Assembly: GCF_003233655.1 (NCBI RefSeq)
Contig: NZ_CP029835.1
Location: 186,001 to 250,000 of the forward strand
Reading direction: 5' to 3'
Source of the DNA: Azospirillum ramasamyi
Lineage (GTDB): Bacteria > Pseudomonadota > Alphaproteobacteria > Azospirillales > Azospirillaceae
Length of the DNA: 64,000 nt
A program made the position numbers and the translations under genes. The notes beneath the pieces were generated by a model. The model was not told where the DNA came from and did no database searches. It saw nothing but the letters and a program-made list of their open reading frames with translations. Every line of letters starts with the position of its first letter. Position 1 is the first letter of the stretch. Positions 44,323-52,156 of the stretch are shown here, one piece after another.

Positions 44323-46758
44323 ATGGCGCGGCTGGTGGCGGGGCAGGGCTTCGCCCTCGATCTGGATGAGGCCCGGCTGGCGAACGGCTTCGTCGCCGAC
44401 GCCTTCACCGCCGCGCCGGACGCCTCCTCCATCGCCGCCGGCGCCGGCAGCCTGACCGTCGCCCGCACGGTCGCCGGCCGGGTGCACGCCGTCCAGCTGG
44501 ACTATGCCGCCTCCGGCAGCGGGGCGGGGGCGGGCGTCCGCTTCACCGGGTTGAGCGACCGCGATGCGGCCGGTGCCCTGCGCTACCGGATCGAGGGGCT
44601 GGACGTCGCTCTGACGGGCGGGACGCTCGACCGGCTCGGCGCCCGCATCTTCCAGCAGATCGACGGCTTCGCCGGGGCAGACGGCAACGACAGCGTCTAT
44701 CTCGGCGTGCCCGGCGGCCGCAGCTTCGACGGCGGCGGCGGCACCGACCGTGCCATCTACACCGCCGACCCGCGCCGCTATGCCCTGCAGGACGGCAGCT
44801 ACCGTGCCGAGACGCCGGTGGTGGTGGCGCTCGACGACGGCGGCCGGCGCTATGCCGTGGTGTCGAGCCGGAACGCCGATACGCTGACCGATGTCGAGCT
44901 GATCACCATCGACGGCCGCACCGCCGCCCCGGCGGCGTTCGCCTTCGACGCGCTCGGCTATCTGGCGGCCAACCGCGACCTTGCCGTGGCCTTCGGCGGC
45001 AATGTGGTGGCCGCCGCCGCCCATTATTCCTGGAACGGCCGGAACGAGGGGCGCAGCCTGGGCGGCTTCGACGCGCTGGGCTACCTGGGCGCTAATCCCG
45101 ACGTGCTGGCGGCGGTCGGCGTCGATGCCGGGGCCGCAATCCGGCATTACCTGGCCTATGGCGCCCGCGAAGGGCGGACCGCCGGGTTCGATCCCTACGG
45201 CTATCTCGCCTCCCACCCCGACGTGCTGGCCGCCGTCGGCATCGATCCGGCGGCGGCGGTGGCCCATTATGCCCGCTTCGGCCGGGGCGAGGGGCGCGGC
45301 GTGACCTTCGACGCGGCGTCCTATCTGGCGGCCAATGCGGACGTGGCGGCGGCCACCGGCGGCAATGCCGCGGCCGCCAAGCTCCATTACCTCGTCTTCG
45401 GCCGGCATGAGGGACGGCCATTGCGGGCGCCCCCCGCCGGCCGGTCCCCGGCTGCGGCCTCCATGAGGCTGGCCATGCCGGCCGCCGCACTCCCGGGAAC
45501 GCAGGGGGCACCTCTCTGGGCGCCGCTGGGGGCGCCGCAGGGGGCGCCGGTCGTGGTGACCGGGACGGCCGGCAACGACACGCTGAGCGGCAGCCCCGCC
45601 TTTGACGCGCTGGGCAACCCGATCTCCGACGCGGTGGACGGGCTGGGCGGCATCGACACCTTCGTGCTGACCGGGGCGCTCGCCGCCTACTCGCTGGCCA
45701 TCAATGCCAACGGCAATCTCCTGGTCATCGGTCCCGACGGCACCGACACGCTGACCGGCATCGAGCTGCTGCAGGCCACCGACGGGCTTCATCCGGTGGG
45801 GCTGCTGGTCGGCTTTTCCCAGCCTTCGCTGACCGGGCTGACCGTCTCGCCCGCCGCCTCCGCCGGCGCCGACTATCTGGTGGGCGGGAGCCGGGGCGAT
45901 GCCATCGGCGGCGGAGCCGGCAACGACACCATCGCCGGGCTGGCCGGCAACGACACGCTGTTCGGCAATGCCGGCAACGACGTCCAGCTGGGCGGCGACG
46001 GCGCCGACCAGCTGGAGGGCGGGGCTGGCAACGACCTGATGTTCGGCGGGGCGGGGGACGATCTGCTGCGCGGCGACGTCATCGACGTCGTCGGCAACGA
46101 CACCCTGCTGGGCGAGGACGGCAACGACTGGCTCGACGCCGGGGCGGGCAACGACTGGCTGGACGGCGGCGCCGGCAACGACACGCTTTATGGCGGGCCG
46201 GGGGCCGACGTGCTGCGCGGCGGCAGCGGCGACGACGTGCTGTTCGGCGACGTCTATTCCGACCGCAGCCACGAAATCTCGGTCAACCCCGCCGACACCA
46301 TCACCCTGTACGAGGACGTCCTGCTGGGCGGCGACGGCAACGACACGCTGATCGGCGGCTATGGCGCCGACCTGATGGACGGCGGCGCCGGGGCGGATGT
46401 CTTCTCCATCCGCAACCTGAACGAATCCACCCTGGCCGCCCCCGACGTCATCATCAACTTCAACGGTGCCGTCGTGGCGGAGCAGGCCCTGCAGGGGCTG
46501 GCGAGCTACGCAACCGTCGGGGCCGAGGGCGACCGCATCGACCTTTCGGAAATCGACGCCATCGCCGGCACCCCTGCCAACGATGCCTTCACCTTCATCG
46601 GCACCGCCGGCTTCACCGCGGCCGGCGAGCTGCGCTATCAGACCTCCGGAACGGTCACGCTGATCGAGGGCGACGTGAACGGCGATCGCATGGCCGACTT
46701 CCGCATCCAGGTCAACATCGCCAACTACACCTTCTCCGCCTTCGACTTCGTCCTGTAG
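44323..46758 (+). CDS. RTX secreted protein with four 40-residue repeats and serralysin-type C-terminus
   Basis: An 811-residue signal-less protein. Residues 1-205 form an unknown N-terminal domain related to haemolysin-type fragments. Residues 207-368 are four 40-residue repeats (for example FDALGYLGANPDVLAAVGVD ... HYLAYGAREGR). Residues about 410-690 hold many calcium-binding nonapeptides (GGAGNDTIAGLAGNDTLFG). The tail resembles the C-terminal domain of serralysin peptidases (LIEGDVNGDRMADFRIQVNI) and ends in SAFDFVL, the type of end used as a T1SS signal. No catalytic domain was seen. It is probably exported by one of the two T1SS systems and folds on extracellular calcium. Confidence 0.87.
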   Translation: MARLVAGQGFALDLDEARLANGFVADAFTAAPDASSIAAGAGSLTVARTVAGRVHAVQLDYAASGSGAGAGVRFTGLSDRDAAGALRYRIEGLDVALTGGTLDRLGARIFQQIDGFAGADGNDSVYLGVPGGRSFDGGGGTDRAIYTADPRRYALQDGSYRAETPVVVALDDGGRRYAVVSSRNADTLTDVELITIDGRTAAPAAFAFDALGYLAANRDLAVAFGGNVVAAAAHYSWNGRNEGRSLGGFDALGYLGANPDVLAAVGVDAGAAIRHYLAYGAREGRTAGFDPYGYLASHPDVLAAVGIDPAAAVAHYARFGRGEGRGVTFDAASYLAANADVAAATGGNAAAAKLHYLVFGRHEGRPLRAPPAGRSPAAASMRLAMPAAALPGTQGAPLWAPLGAPQGAPVVVTGTAGNDTLSGSPAFDALGNPISDAVDGLGGIDTFVLTGALAAYSLAINANGNLLVIGPDGTDTLTGIELLQATDGLHPVGLLVGFSQPSLTGLTVSPAASAGADYLVGGSRGDAIGGGAGNDTIAGLAGNDTLFGNAGNDVQLGGDGADQLEGGAGNDLMFGGAGDDLLRGDVIDVVGNDTLLGEDGNDWLDAGAGNDWLDGGAGNDTLYGGPGADVLRGGSGDDVLFGDVYSDRSHEISVNPADTITLYEDVLLGGDGNDTLIGGYGADLMDGGAGADVFSIRNLNESTLAAPDVIINFNGAVVAEQALQGLASYATVGAEGDRIDLSEIDAIAGTPANDAFTFIGTAGFTAAGELRYQTSGTVTLIEGDVNGDRMADFRIQVNIANYTFSAFDFVL
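44941..45426 (+). repeat. four tandem 120-bp (40-residue) coding repeats
   Basis: Units begin near 44941, 45061, 45181 and 45301 at exact 120-base spacing. The protein pattern is F-D-x-x-x-Y-L-A-x-x-x-D-[VL]-x-x-A-x-G ... H-Y-x-x-x-G-R-x-E-G-R. Nucleotide identity between units is moderate, so these are older duplications than those at 61021. Confidence 0.85.
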
Positions 46759-46777
46759 GCGCACGGTGGTCACCCTC

Positions 46778-47377
46778 ATGATGTTCACCCTCGTCAGGAC
46801 CGAACGGTTCGAGCAGGAGATCAAGAAGAGCCGCTTCCTGGCCTATGCCGCCCCGGCCGGCAGCGAGGAGGAGGCGCGCCGCGTCATCGCCGCCGGCAGC
46901 AGCCCGGATGCCGGCCACAATTGCTGGGCCTTCCGGATCGGCGACATCTACCGCTTCAGCGACGACGGCGAGCCCGGCGGGACGGCGGGGCGGCCGATCC
47001 TGCAGGCGATCGAAGGGCAGGGCCTGGACCGCGTGGCGGTGGTGGTCAGCCGCTGGTTCGGCGGCATCCTGCTGGGCGCGGGAGGGCTGGTGCGGGCCTA
47101 TGGCGGCACGGCGGCCAGCTGCCTGAAGGCGGCGGAGCGCGAGCCGATCGTCGACTATGCCACCCTGTCCGTCGCCTGCGCCTTCGCCGAGGAGGCGCGG
47201 ATCCGCTCCAGCCTCGGCCCCTTTCCCGGCACCCAGGTCGAGACCACGGGCTTCAGCGCCGACGGCGTCCAGCTTCTAGTCACGCTGCCCCGCGACCGTG
47301 TGGAGGATTTCACCCGCATGGTCACCGACCTCTCCCGTGGGCAGGCGGTGATCGGCCCTGTCGGCGAGCGCGGTTGA
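46778..47377 (+). CDS. yigZ: YigZ/IMPACT family protein (UPF0029)
   Basis: A cytosolic protein of about 199 residues. The N-terminal UPF0029 domain has the typical KKSRFLAYAAPAGSEEEARR, AGHNCWAFRIGD, SDDGEPGGTAGRPIL and VVSRWFGGILLGAGGLVRAY. A C-terminal ferredoxin-like DUF1949 domain follows. The family is linked to translation regulation (IMPACT homologues), with no defined bacterial reaction. ATG 46778 or 46781 fits the conserved start; the frame is open to a GTG at 46766. It starts 20 bases after the RTX gene, an odd housekeeping neighbour inside a secretion island. Confidence 0.9.
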   Translation: MMFTLVRTERFEQEIKKSRFLAYAAPAGSEEEARRVIAAGSSPDAGHNCWAFRIGDIYRFSDDGEPGGTAGRPILQAIEGQGLDRVAVVVSRWFGGILLGAGGLVRAYGGTAASCLKAAEREPIVDYATLSVACAFAEEARIRSSLGPFPGTQVETTGFSADGVQLLVTLPRDRVEDFTRMVTDLSRGQAVIGPVGERG

Positions 47378-47843
47378 GCGGAAAGCCCAGCATTTTTCCA
47401 TAAGTCAAATTATGTGTTTTCCATTCCATGAAATCATGATCAAAAATGATGATTTCATGGTTTGGAAACTTGTCGCGGTGCCGTCGGGCCTAGCTGCTGA
47501 TGGAGAAGGCTGACGGGAAAGTTACCCCTTTTTCGTACGCTATAAATGATTGATTCCCGCAAAATGGAAATTTCGAGCAGGCGCGCGTTAAGGCGGTGCT
47601 CCGCCGAAATCACCGGATAAGTAACGCCATCCTTCTTCCGTTTTACTTGGAAGGATTGCCCGCTCTAGCTGGTGATACCCCGACTTATCGAATTGTGGGC
47701 GGCGGCCTTTTCCTCACATTTGGGCGAGCATGGCCAATCGGCCCAAGAAATCATCACCGGAGCGCGGTTGCGTGCCGGCGGCCGGCGGGAAATGTCCCCC
47801 CGTCCCGGTCATGCCGCCCTGCCGCCGTCAAGGAGAACCATCT
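47378..47843. other. low-GC intergenic region before the DUF4347-RTX gene
   Basis: About 465 bases, AT-rich between 47390 and 47640, without a supported gene. It holds the inverted repeat at 47426-47460 and presumably the promoter of the large RTX gene at 47844. The low GC sets it apart from flanking genes. Confidence 0.6.
47426..47460. promoter_or_regulatory. 12-bp perfect inverted repeat, candidate operator
   Basis: CCATGAAATCAT (47426-47437) and ATGATTTCATGG (47449-47460) are perfect complements around an 11-base AT-rich spacer. It lies about 385 bases upstream of the RTX start and about 50 bases after yigZ. A transcription factor site is plausible; no T-run for termination is present. 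Confidence 0.45.
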
Positions 47844-50800
47844 GTGCGCGACGTACTGATTGCGGACGCCAGCCTCGCGGATCTGGACCGGCTGCTCGAC
47901 CGTTGCCGGCCTGACCTTCGGGTCGTCCGGGTGGCGGCCGATGAGGATGGCGGGAAGGCCCTGGCCGATGCGCTCGCCGGGCGGCCCGCGGCCATCCATC
48001 TGCTGGCCCATGGCGAGCCGGGCGCGGTCCGCCTGGGCGCCTGTCCGCTCGACGTCGCGGCGCTGGAGGGGGCCGGGGAAGAGGCTGCGGAGGCGGATAG
48101 GCGTTCCTGGCCGCAGGCGCCGGACACGGAGATCCTGATTCATGCCTGCGACGTCGGGGCCGATGGCGGCCGCTTCGCCGCAGCGCTCGCCCGGGCGACC
48201 GGCGCGCGTGTCGCCGCCGCCAGCCATCCGGTCGGCCATCCGTCGCTGGGCGCCTCCTGGGATCTCGACGTGACCACCGGGCCGGTCAGCGCCGCCCTGC
48301 CCTTCTCCGGCACCGGCGACTGGGTCCATCAACTGGCCTACAGCGGCACCCCGTCGGCGGGCAACGACACGCTGGTCGGCGACAATGGCGGCAACGTCAT
48401 CAATGGACTGGCCGGCAACGACAGCATTGTCGGCGGCACCGGCAACGACAGCCTGATCGGCGGGCTTGGCGACGACACGCTGGTCGGCGGCGGCAACAGC
48501 GGCGTGGCGGCCGGCGACACCATGAACGGCGGGCTGGGCGCCGACCATTATGTCGGCGGCGGCGGCTTCAACATCGTCACCTACGAGGACGCCACCACCG
48601 GCATCACGCTGGACCTGGGCAACGGCGCCAACAACACCGGCGAGGCGGCCGGCGACACCTTCGAGAACATCCAGCGCTGGATCGGCTCCGAATATGCCGA
48701 CAGCATGACGGCGGGCGACACGGCGGTGTGGTTCTGGGGCCATGGCGGCGACGACATCGAGCATGGCGGGGCCGGCAACGACACGCTGGAGGCCGGCGAC
48801 GGCAACGACAGCGTCTTCGGCGGCGGCGGCAACGACCTGATCTATGGCCGCGCCGACAATGACGAACTGCATGGCCAGGACGGCAACGACACGGTGGCCG
48901 GCGGCGGCGGCGCCGACCTGATCCATGGCGATGCCGGCAACGACCTGCTGAAGGGCGACTGGGAACGCGACACCATCCATGGCGGCGACGGCGACGACAC
49001 CATCCTGGCCGGCATCGTCACCGCCGGCAGCTATGCCCAGACCCAGGCCGACACGATCTTCGGCGAGGCCGGCAACGACCGCTACATCGTCGTCAGCCAG
49101 TATGACGCCGGCACCGTCAGCTTCGACGGCGGCACCGGCACCGACACGCTGGAGGTCCGGTCCGACAACCTGACCAGCTACAACGGCTACGACCTGGAAT
49201 ACTATACCGCCGTCGCCTCCCCGACGATCGATCTGACCGGTATGACGCTGGCCAGTGTGGAGCGGCTGGAGCTGACCGGCAGCCAGGATCACACCGTGAC
49301 GCTGACGGGCGCGCAGGCCGCCGGCTTCGAGGCCATCGTCGGCAGCGCGGCGACCGACACCCTGCGTATCGCCGGCAGCGCCGACCTGTCGGTGGTGGCC
49401 CTGTCGGGAATCGAGACCATCGCCGTCATCGGCAGCGGTGCCACCCTGAGGCTCGCGGCTTCGCAGTTGGCGGGGCTGGCGCTGACCGGCACCGCCGGGT
49501 CCGACGACCTGACGGTCGGAGCCGGAACCACCGTCACCGGCAACGGCGGCGACGACATCATCCGCATCGCCGCCGGGACCACCGGTGCCGTCACCGTCAC
49601 CGATGCCGCCATCGGCGACCGTCTGGTGATGGAGGGCGCCGACCTTGCCGGCATGCGGGTGGAAACCGCCGCCGGCTCCACCGTGCTGCGCGTCGGCGAC
49701 GGGCTTGCCGTCACCCTGACCGGGAGCTTCGACGCCAGCCAGTTCCAGGCCGGCAACGGCGGCGTCACCATCGTTCAGGCCGCTTCGCCCCCTCCTCCTT
49801 CCCCGCCTGCTCCTCCCCCGCCGCCGACTCCAAGCCCAGATTCCACCCCGATCCCCACCCCGGTTCCGCCGGCCGGCCCCTCCCCCCCTCCCCAGGCATC
49901 GTCCCCCGGCGGACTCCCGGCTGGTTTCAACGGGCTGGCCTACATCGCCTCCTACCCGGACCTGATCGCCGCCTTCGGCACCAATGCCGAGGCCGGCACC
50001 CGGCACTACATCGAGTTCGGCCGGGCAGAAGGTCGCATTCCGAACTTCAACGGGCTGGCCTACATCGCCTCCTACCCGGACCTGATCGCCGCCTTCGGCG
50101 CCAATGCCGAGGCCGCCGCCCGGCACTACATCGAGTTCGGCCGGGCAGAGGGTCGCATCCCGAACTTCAACGGGCTGGCCTATATCGCCTCCCATCCGGA
50201 CCTGATCGCCGCCTTCGGTACCAACGCCGACGCCGGCACCCGGCATTTCATCGAGAACGGCTATGCCGAGGGGCGGAGCGTCACCTTCGACGGCTACAAT
50301 TATCTGGCGGCCAACCGCGACGTGGCGCTCGCCTTCGGTGCCGATCCCGATGCCGCCGCCCGGCACTACATCCAGAACGGCATTTCGGAAGGCCGGCCGG
50401 CCCAGGGCTTCGACGCGCTGCGCTACATCGCCAGCAACCCGGACCTGATCCAGGCCTTCGGCCCCGACGTCCAGGCGGCCGAGCTCCATTACATCCAGAT
50501 CGGCTATGCCGAGGGCCGGTCGCTGACCGCCTTCGACCCCGCCGCCTATCTGGCGAGCAATCCCGATATCGCCGCGGAGTTCGGCACCAGCGACGCCGCG
50601 ATCCTGCTTGCCTACATCAAGCGCAGCACCTCGACCGAGACGGCGGCCATGCCGTCTGCCGCCATGCCGTTTGCCGCCATGGCGGGGGCGCCCATCGCCG
50701 TCACCATGCTGGCGGCCGAGATGACCGGATCGGAGGCGCTGGGGATCGGCAGCGGCTTCCACGACCCGGCATTCTCCGGCACCGCGCTCGGCATGCTGGC

Positions 50801-50852
50801 GGCGGGCGACGGCGGGCTGTCCGGCCGGGAGCGGATGGAGCTTCCCGCCTGA
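47844..50852 (+). CDS. DUF4347-RTX secreted protein with six 40-residue repeats
   Basis: A 1002-residue protein. Residues 1-165 are a DUF4347 domain (AIHLLAHGEPGAVRLGACPL, LIHACDVGADGGRFAAALAR), often found at the start of giant adhesins. Residues about 170-400 are RTX calcium repeats (GGTGNDSLIGGLGDDTLVG). A beta-rich region and a Pro-rich linker (about 648-692) follow, then six 40-residue repeats (693-932) of the kind FNGLAYIASYPDLIAAFG ... HYIEFGRAEGR. The GTG at 47844 is chosen because AAGGAGAA stands 6 bases upstream and the DUF4347 domain begins there. The N-terminus lacks a signal peptide, so T1SS export is expected. It is probably a surface or matrix adhesin; function is inferred. Confidence 0.87.
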   Translation: MRDVLIADASLADLDRLLDRCRPDLRVVRVAADEDGGKALADALAGRPAAIHLLAHGEPGAVRLGACPLDVAALEGAGEEAAEADRRSWPQAPDTEILIHACDVGADGGRFAAALARATGARVAAASHPVGHPSLGASWDLDVTTGPVSAALPFSGTGDWVHQLAYSGTPSAGNDTLVGDNGGNVINGLAGNDSIVGGTGNDSLIGGLGDDTLVGGGNSGVAAGDTMNGGLGADHYVGGGGFNIVTYEDATTGITLDLGNGANNTGEAAGDTFENIQRWIGSEYADSMTAGDTAVWFWGHGGDDIEHGGAGNDTLEAGDGNDSVFGGGGNDLIYGRADNDELHGQDGNDTVAGGGGADLIHGDAGNDLLKGDWERDTIHGGDGDDTILAGIVTAGSYAQTQADTIFGEAGNDRYIVVSQYDAGTVSFDGGTGTDTLEVRSDNLTSYNGYDLEYYTAVASPTIDLTGMTLASVERLELTGSQDHTVTLTGAQAAGFEAIVGSAATDTLRIAGSADLSVVALSGIETIAVIGSGATLRLAASQLAGLALTGTAGSDDLTVGAGTTVTGNGGDDIIRIAAGTTGAVTVTDAAIGDRLVMEGADLAGMRVETAAGSTVLRVGDGLAVTLTGSFDASQFQAGNGGVTIVQAASPPPPSPPAPPPPPTPSPDSTPIPTPVPPAGPSPPPQASSPGGLPAGFNGLAYIASYPDLIAAFGTNAEAGTRHYIEFGRAEGRIPNFNGLAYIASYPDLIAAFGANAEAAARHYIEFGRAEGRIPNFNGLAYIASHPDLIAAFGTNADAGTRHFIENGYAEGRSVTFDGYNYLAANRDVALAFGADPDAAARHYIQNGISEGRPAQGFDALRYIASNPDLIQAFGPDVQAAELHYIQIGYAEGRSLTAFDPAAYLASNPDIAAEFGTSDAAILLAYIKRSTSTETAAMPSAAMPFAAMAGAPIAVTMLAAEMTGSEALGIGSGFHDPAFSGTALGMLAAGDGGLSGRERMELPA
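49921..50640 (+). repeat. six tandem 120-bp (40-residue) coding repeats
   Basis: Units start near 49921, 50041, 50161, 50281, 50401 and 50521 at exact 120-base spacing. The first three are nearly identical in DNA (shared TTCAACGGGCTGGCCTA and onward), pointing to recent duplication or gene conversion; the last three have diverged. Confidence 0.88.
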
Positions 50853-50937
50853 ACGGCGCCGAGATTCGGGGAAGGGCCTGATGAAAGGATGGCGGCGCCG
50901 GGGCTTCCCCGGCGCCGTTTTCCGTCGGTGCGGACCG

Positions 50938-51894
50938 TCAGCGGCCGGCGGTGGTCCGGGCGCGCTCGGCCTTCGCCATGGAGGGCAGCGCCACGTCGAT
51001 CACCAGCCGGTGGCCGCGGTCCTTGTCCGGGGCCAAGGTGGAGACGGCGAGCAGGCGCACCGCCCCGCCCTTGGCGGCGTCCTCGCCCGCGCCATCCTCG
51101 TCGCTGAACAACAGGCGGGTGCCGCCGCCGTCCCGCTCGGCCCGGTAGCCGAGCGCCGTCGCCGGCAGGCGGCCGGACGGGGCGGCCTGCCACAACGTGC
51201 CGGGCAGACTCACCTCCAGCCGGCCGTCGGGGCGCGGCACCGGGGTCTCGTAACGCGGGTCCTGATCGAGGTCGAGCACGACGCGCACCCCGTCGCCGCC
51301 GTTGGCGGTGCGGATCCGCTCCACATGACGCCGGGAGTCCGGGCGTTGAGCTTCGGGGCGCGCCGCGGGCTGGAAGCCGACCGGCTGGGCGGGGGCGTCC
51401 GGGACCGGCTTGACGCCGGGCCGCAGGACCTCCACCGCGGGTTCCGGGCGGACGGGCGCGGCGGCGGCGGCGGGGTCGGGCTTCACCGCCGGAACCGGAG
51501 CGGCCGGAATTGGAGCAGCCGGAATTGGGGACGCGGCGGGCTGCGAGGCGGCGGGTTGGATGGCGGCTTTCGCAGGGAGGACCGCCTTGGCCGGCTCCTT
51601 GTCCTGCTCGACGAAGCCGCCGGTGCGGCCTTCGGCGCGGCCATGCTGGACGTAGTGGGCGTAGCCGCTGGAGGCCTGTCCGCTGCGGATGGCGGCGGCG
51701 ACGTCGGGATTGGCGGCCAGATAGCCCCGTTCGCGCCAGCCGGTCGGCGGCGCCAGGGCGCTGTCGATCTGCGTGGTGCGGCGCAGGCCGGACATCAGCG
51801 ACCCGTGCAGGCCCAGTCCTTCCACCGCCAGCGACAGCCACATGGGCGTCAGCAGCAGAAGCAGAAGGCGCAGCAGCTGGGAGATCGGCGACAA
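50938..51894 (-). CDS. membrane-anchored protein with one 40-residue-type repeat and an AMIN-like C-terminal domain
   Basis: About 318 residues if started at TTG 51894. The start is uncertain: ATG 51843 or ATG 52062 are alternatives and none has a clear ribosome site. A hydrophobic helix at the N-terminus (SQLLRLLLLLLTPMWLSLAV) anchors or exports it. A single copy of the island's repeat follows (GYLAANPDVAAAIRSG ... HYVQHGRAEGR), then a long Pro/Ala linker. The beta-rich end (GVRVVLDLDQDPRYETPVPR) resembles AMIN domains that target the cell envelope. It is the only repeat protein here that seems to be membrane-bound. It is divergent from the second T1SS operon. Confidence 0.65.
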   Translation of the reverse strand: MSPISQLLRLLLLLLTPMWLSLAVEGLGLHGSLMSGLRRTTQIDSALAPPTGWRERGYLAANPDVAAAIRSGQASSGYAHYVQHGRAEGRTGGFVEQDKEPAKAVLPAKAAIQPAASQPAASPIPAAPIPAAPVPAVKPDPAAAAAPVRPEPAVEVLRPGVKPVPDAPAQPVGFQPAARPEAQRPDSRRHVERIRTANGGDGVRVVLDLDQDPRYETPVPRPDGRLEVSLPGTLWQAAPSGRLPATALGYRAERDGGGTRLLFSDEDGAGEDAAKGGAVRLLAVSTLAPDKDRGHRLVIDVALPSMAKAERARTTAGR

Positions 51895-52156
51895 GGCGGG
51901 GCGCGTCCGGCACAGGGGAAACGGCGCCGGTCCCGTCGGCCCGGCGTTCCCCGCATGCCTACTCCCAAGCGCGCCGTCCGGTCCAGGAAAAGCCGCCGGC
52001 CGCCGGTGGGTGCTTTTTCGGCTAGCACCCCCTTTGCCCGCCAACGATGCGGGGTACCCCATCGTTCGGGTGGCCGCCCGTCGGCGCAATGCACACCTTG
52101 GATTGGCCGTAGCCGTTCGGCGCCACCTCTTAGAGTTTCGGAATCGGGAAGCCTTC

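Noticed and set aside
43642..46824. A 1060-residue minus-strand frame across the RTX gene
   Set aside because: It is antisense to the RTX gene and has only low-complexity content caused by the repeated DNA on the other strand.
47462..47477. Iteron-like sequence TTGGAAACTTGTCGCG
   Set aside because: It resembles the origin iteron with two mismatches, but one such match is expected by chance at roughly this level in 64 kb, and it is alone.
47754..50762. A 1002-residue minus-strand frame opposite the DUF4347-RTX gene
   Set aside because: It mirrors the repeats of the real gene and carries no recognisable domain or ribosome site.
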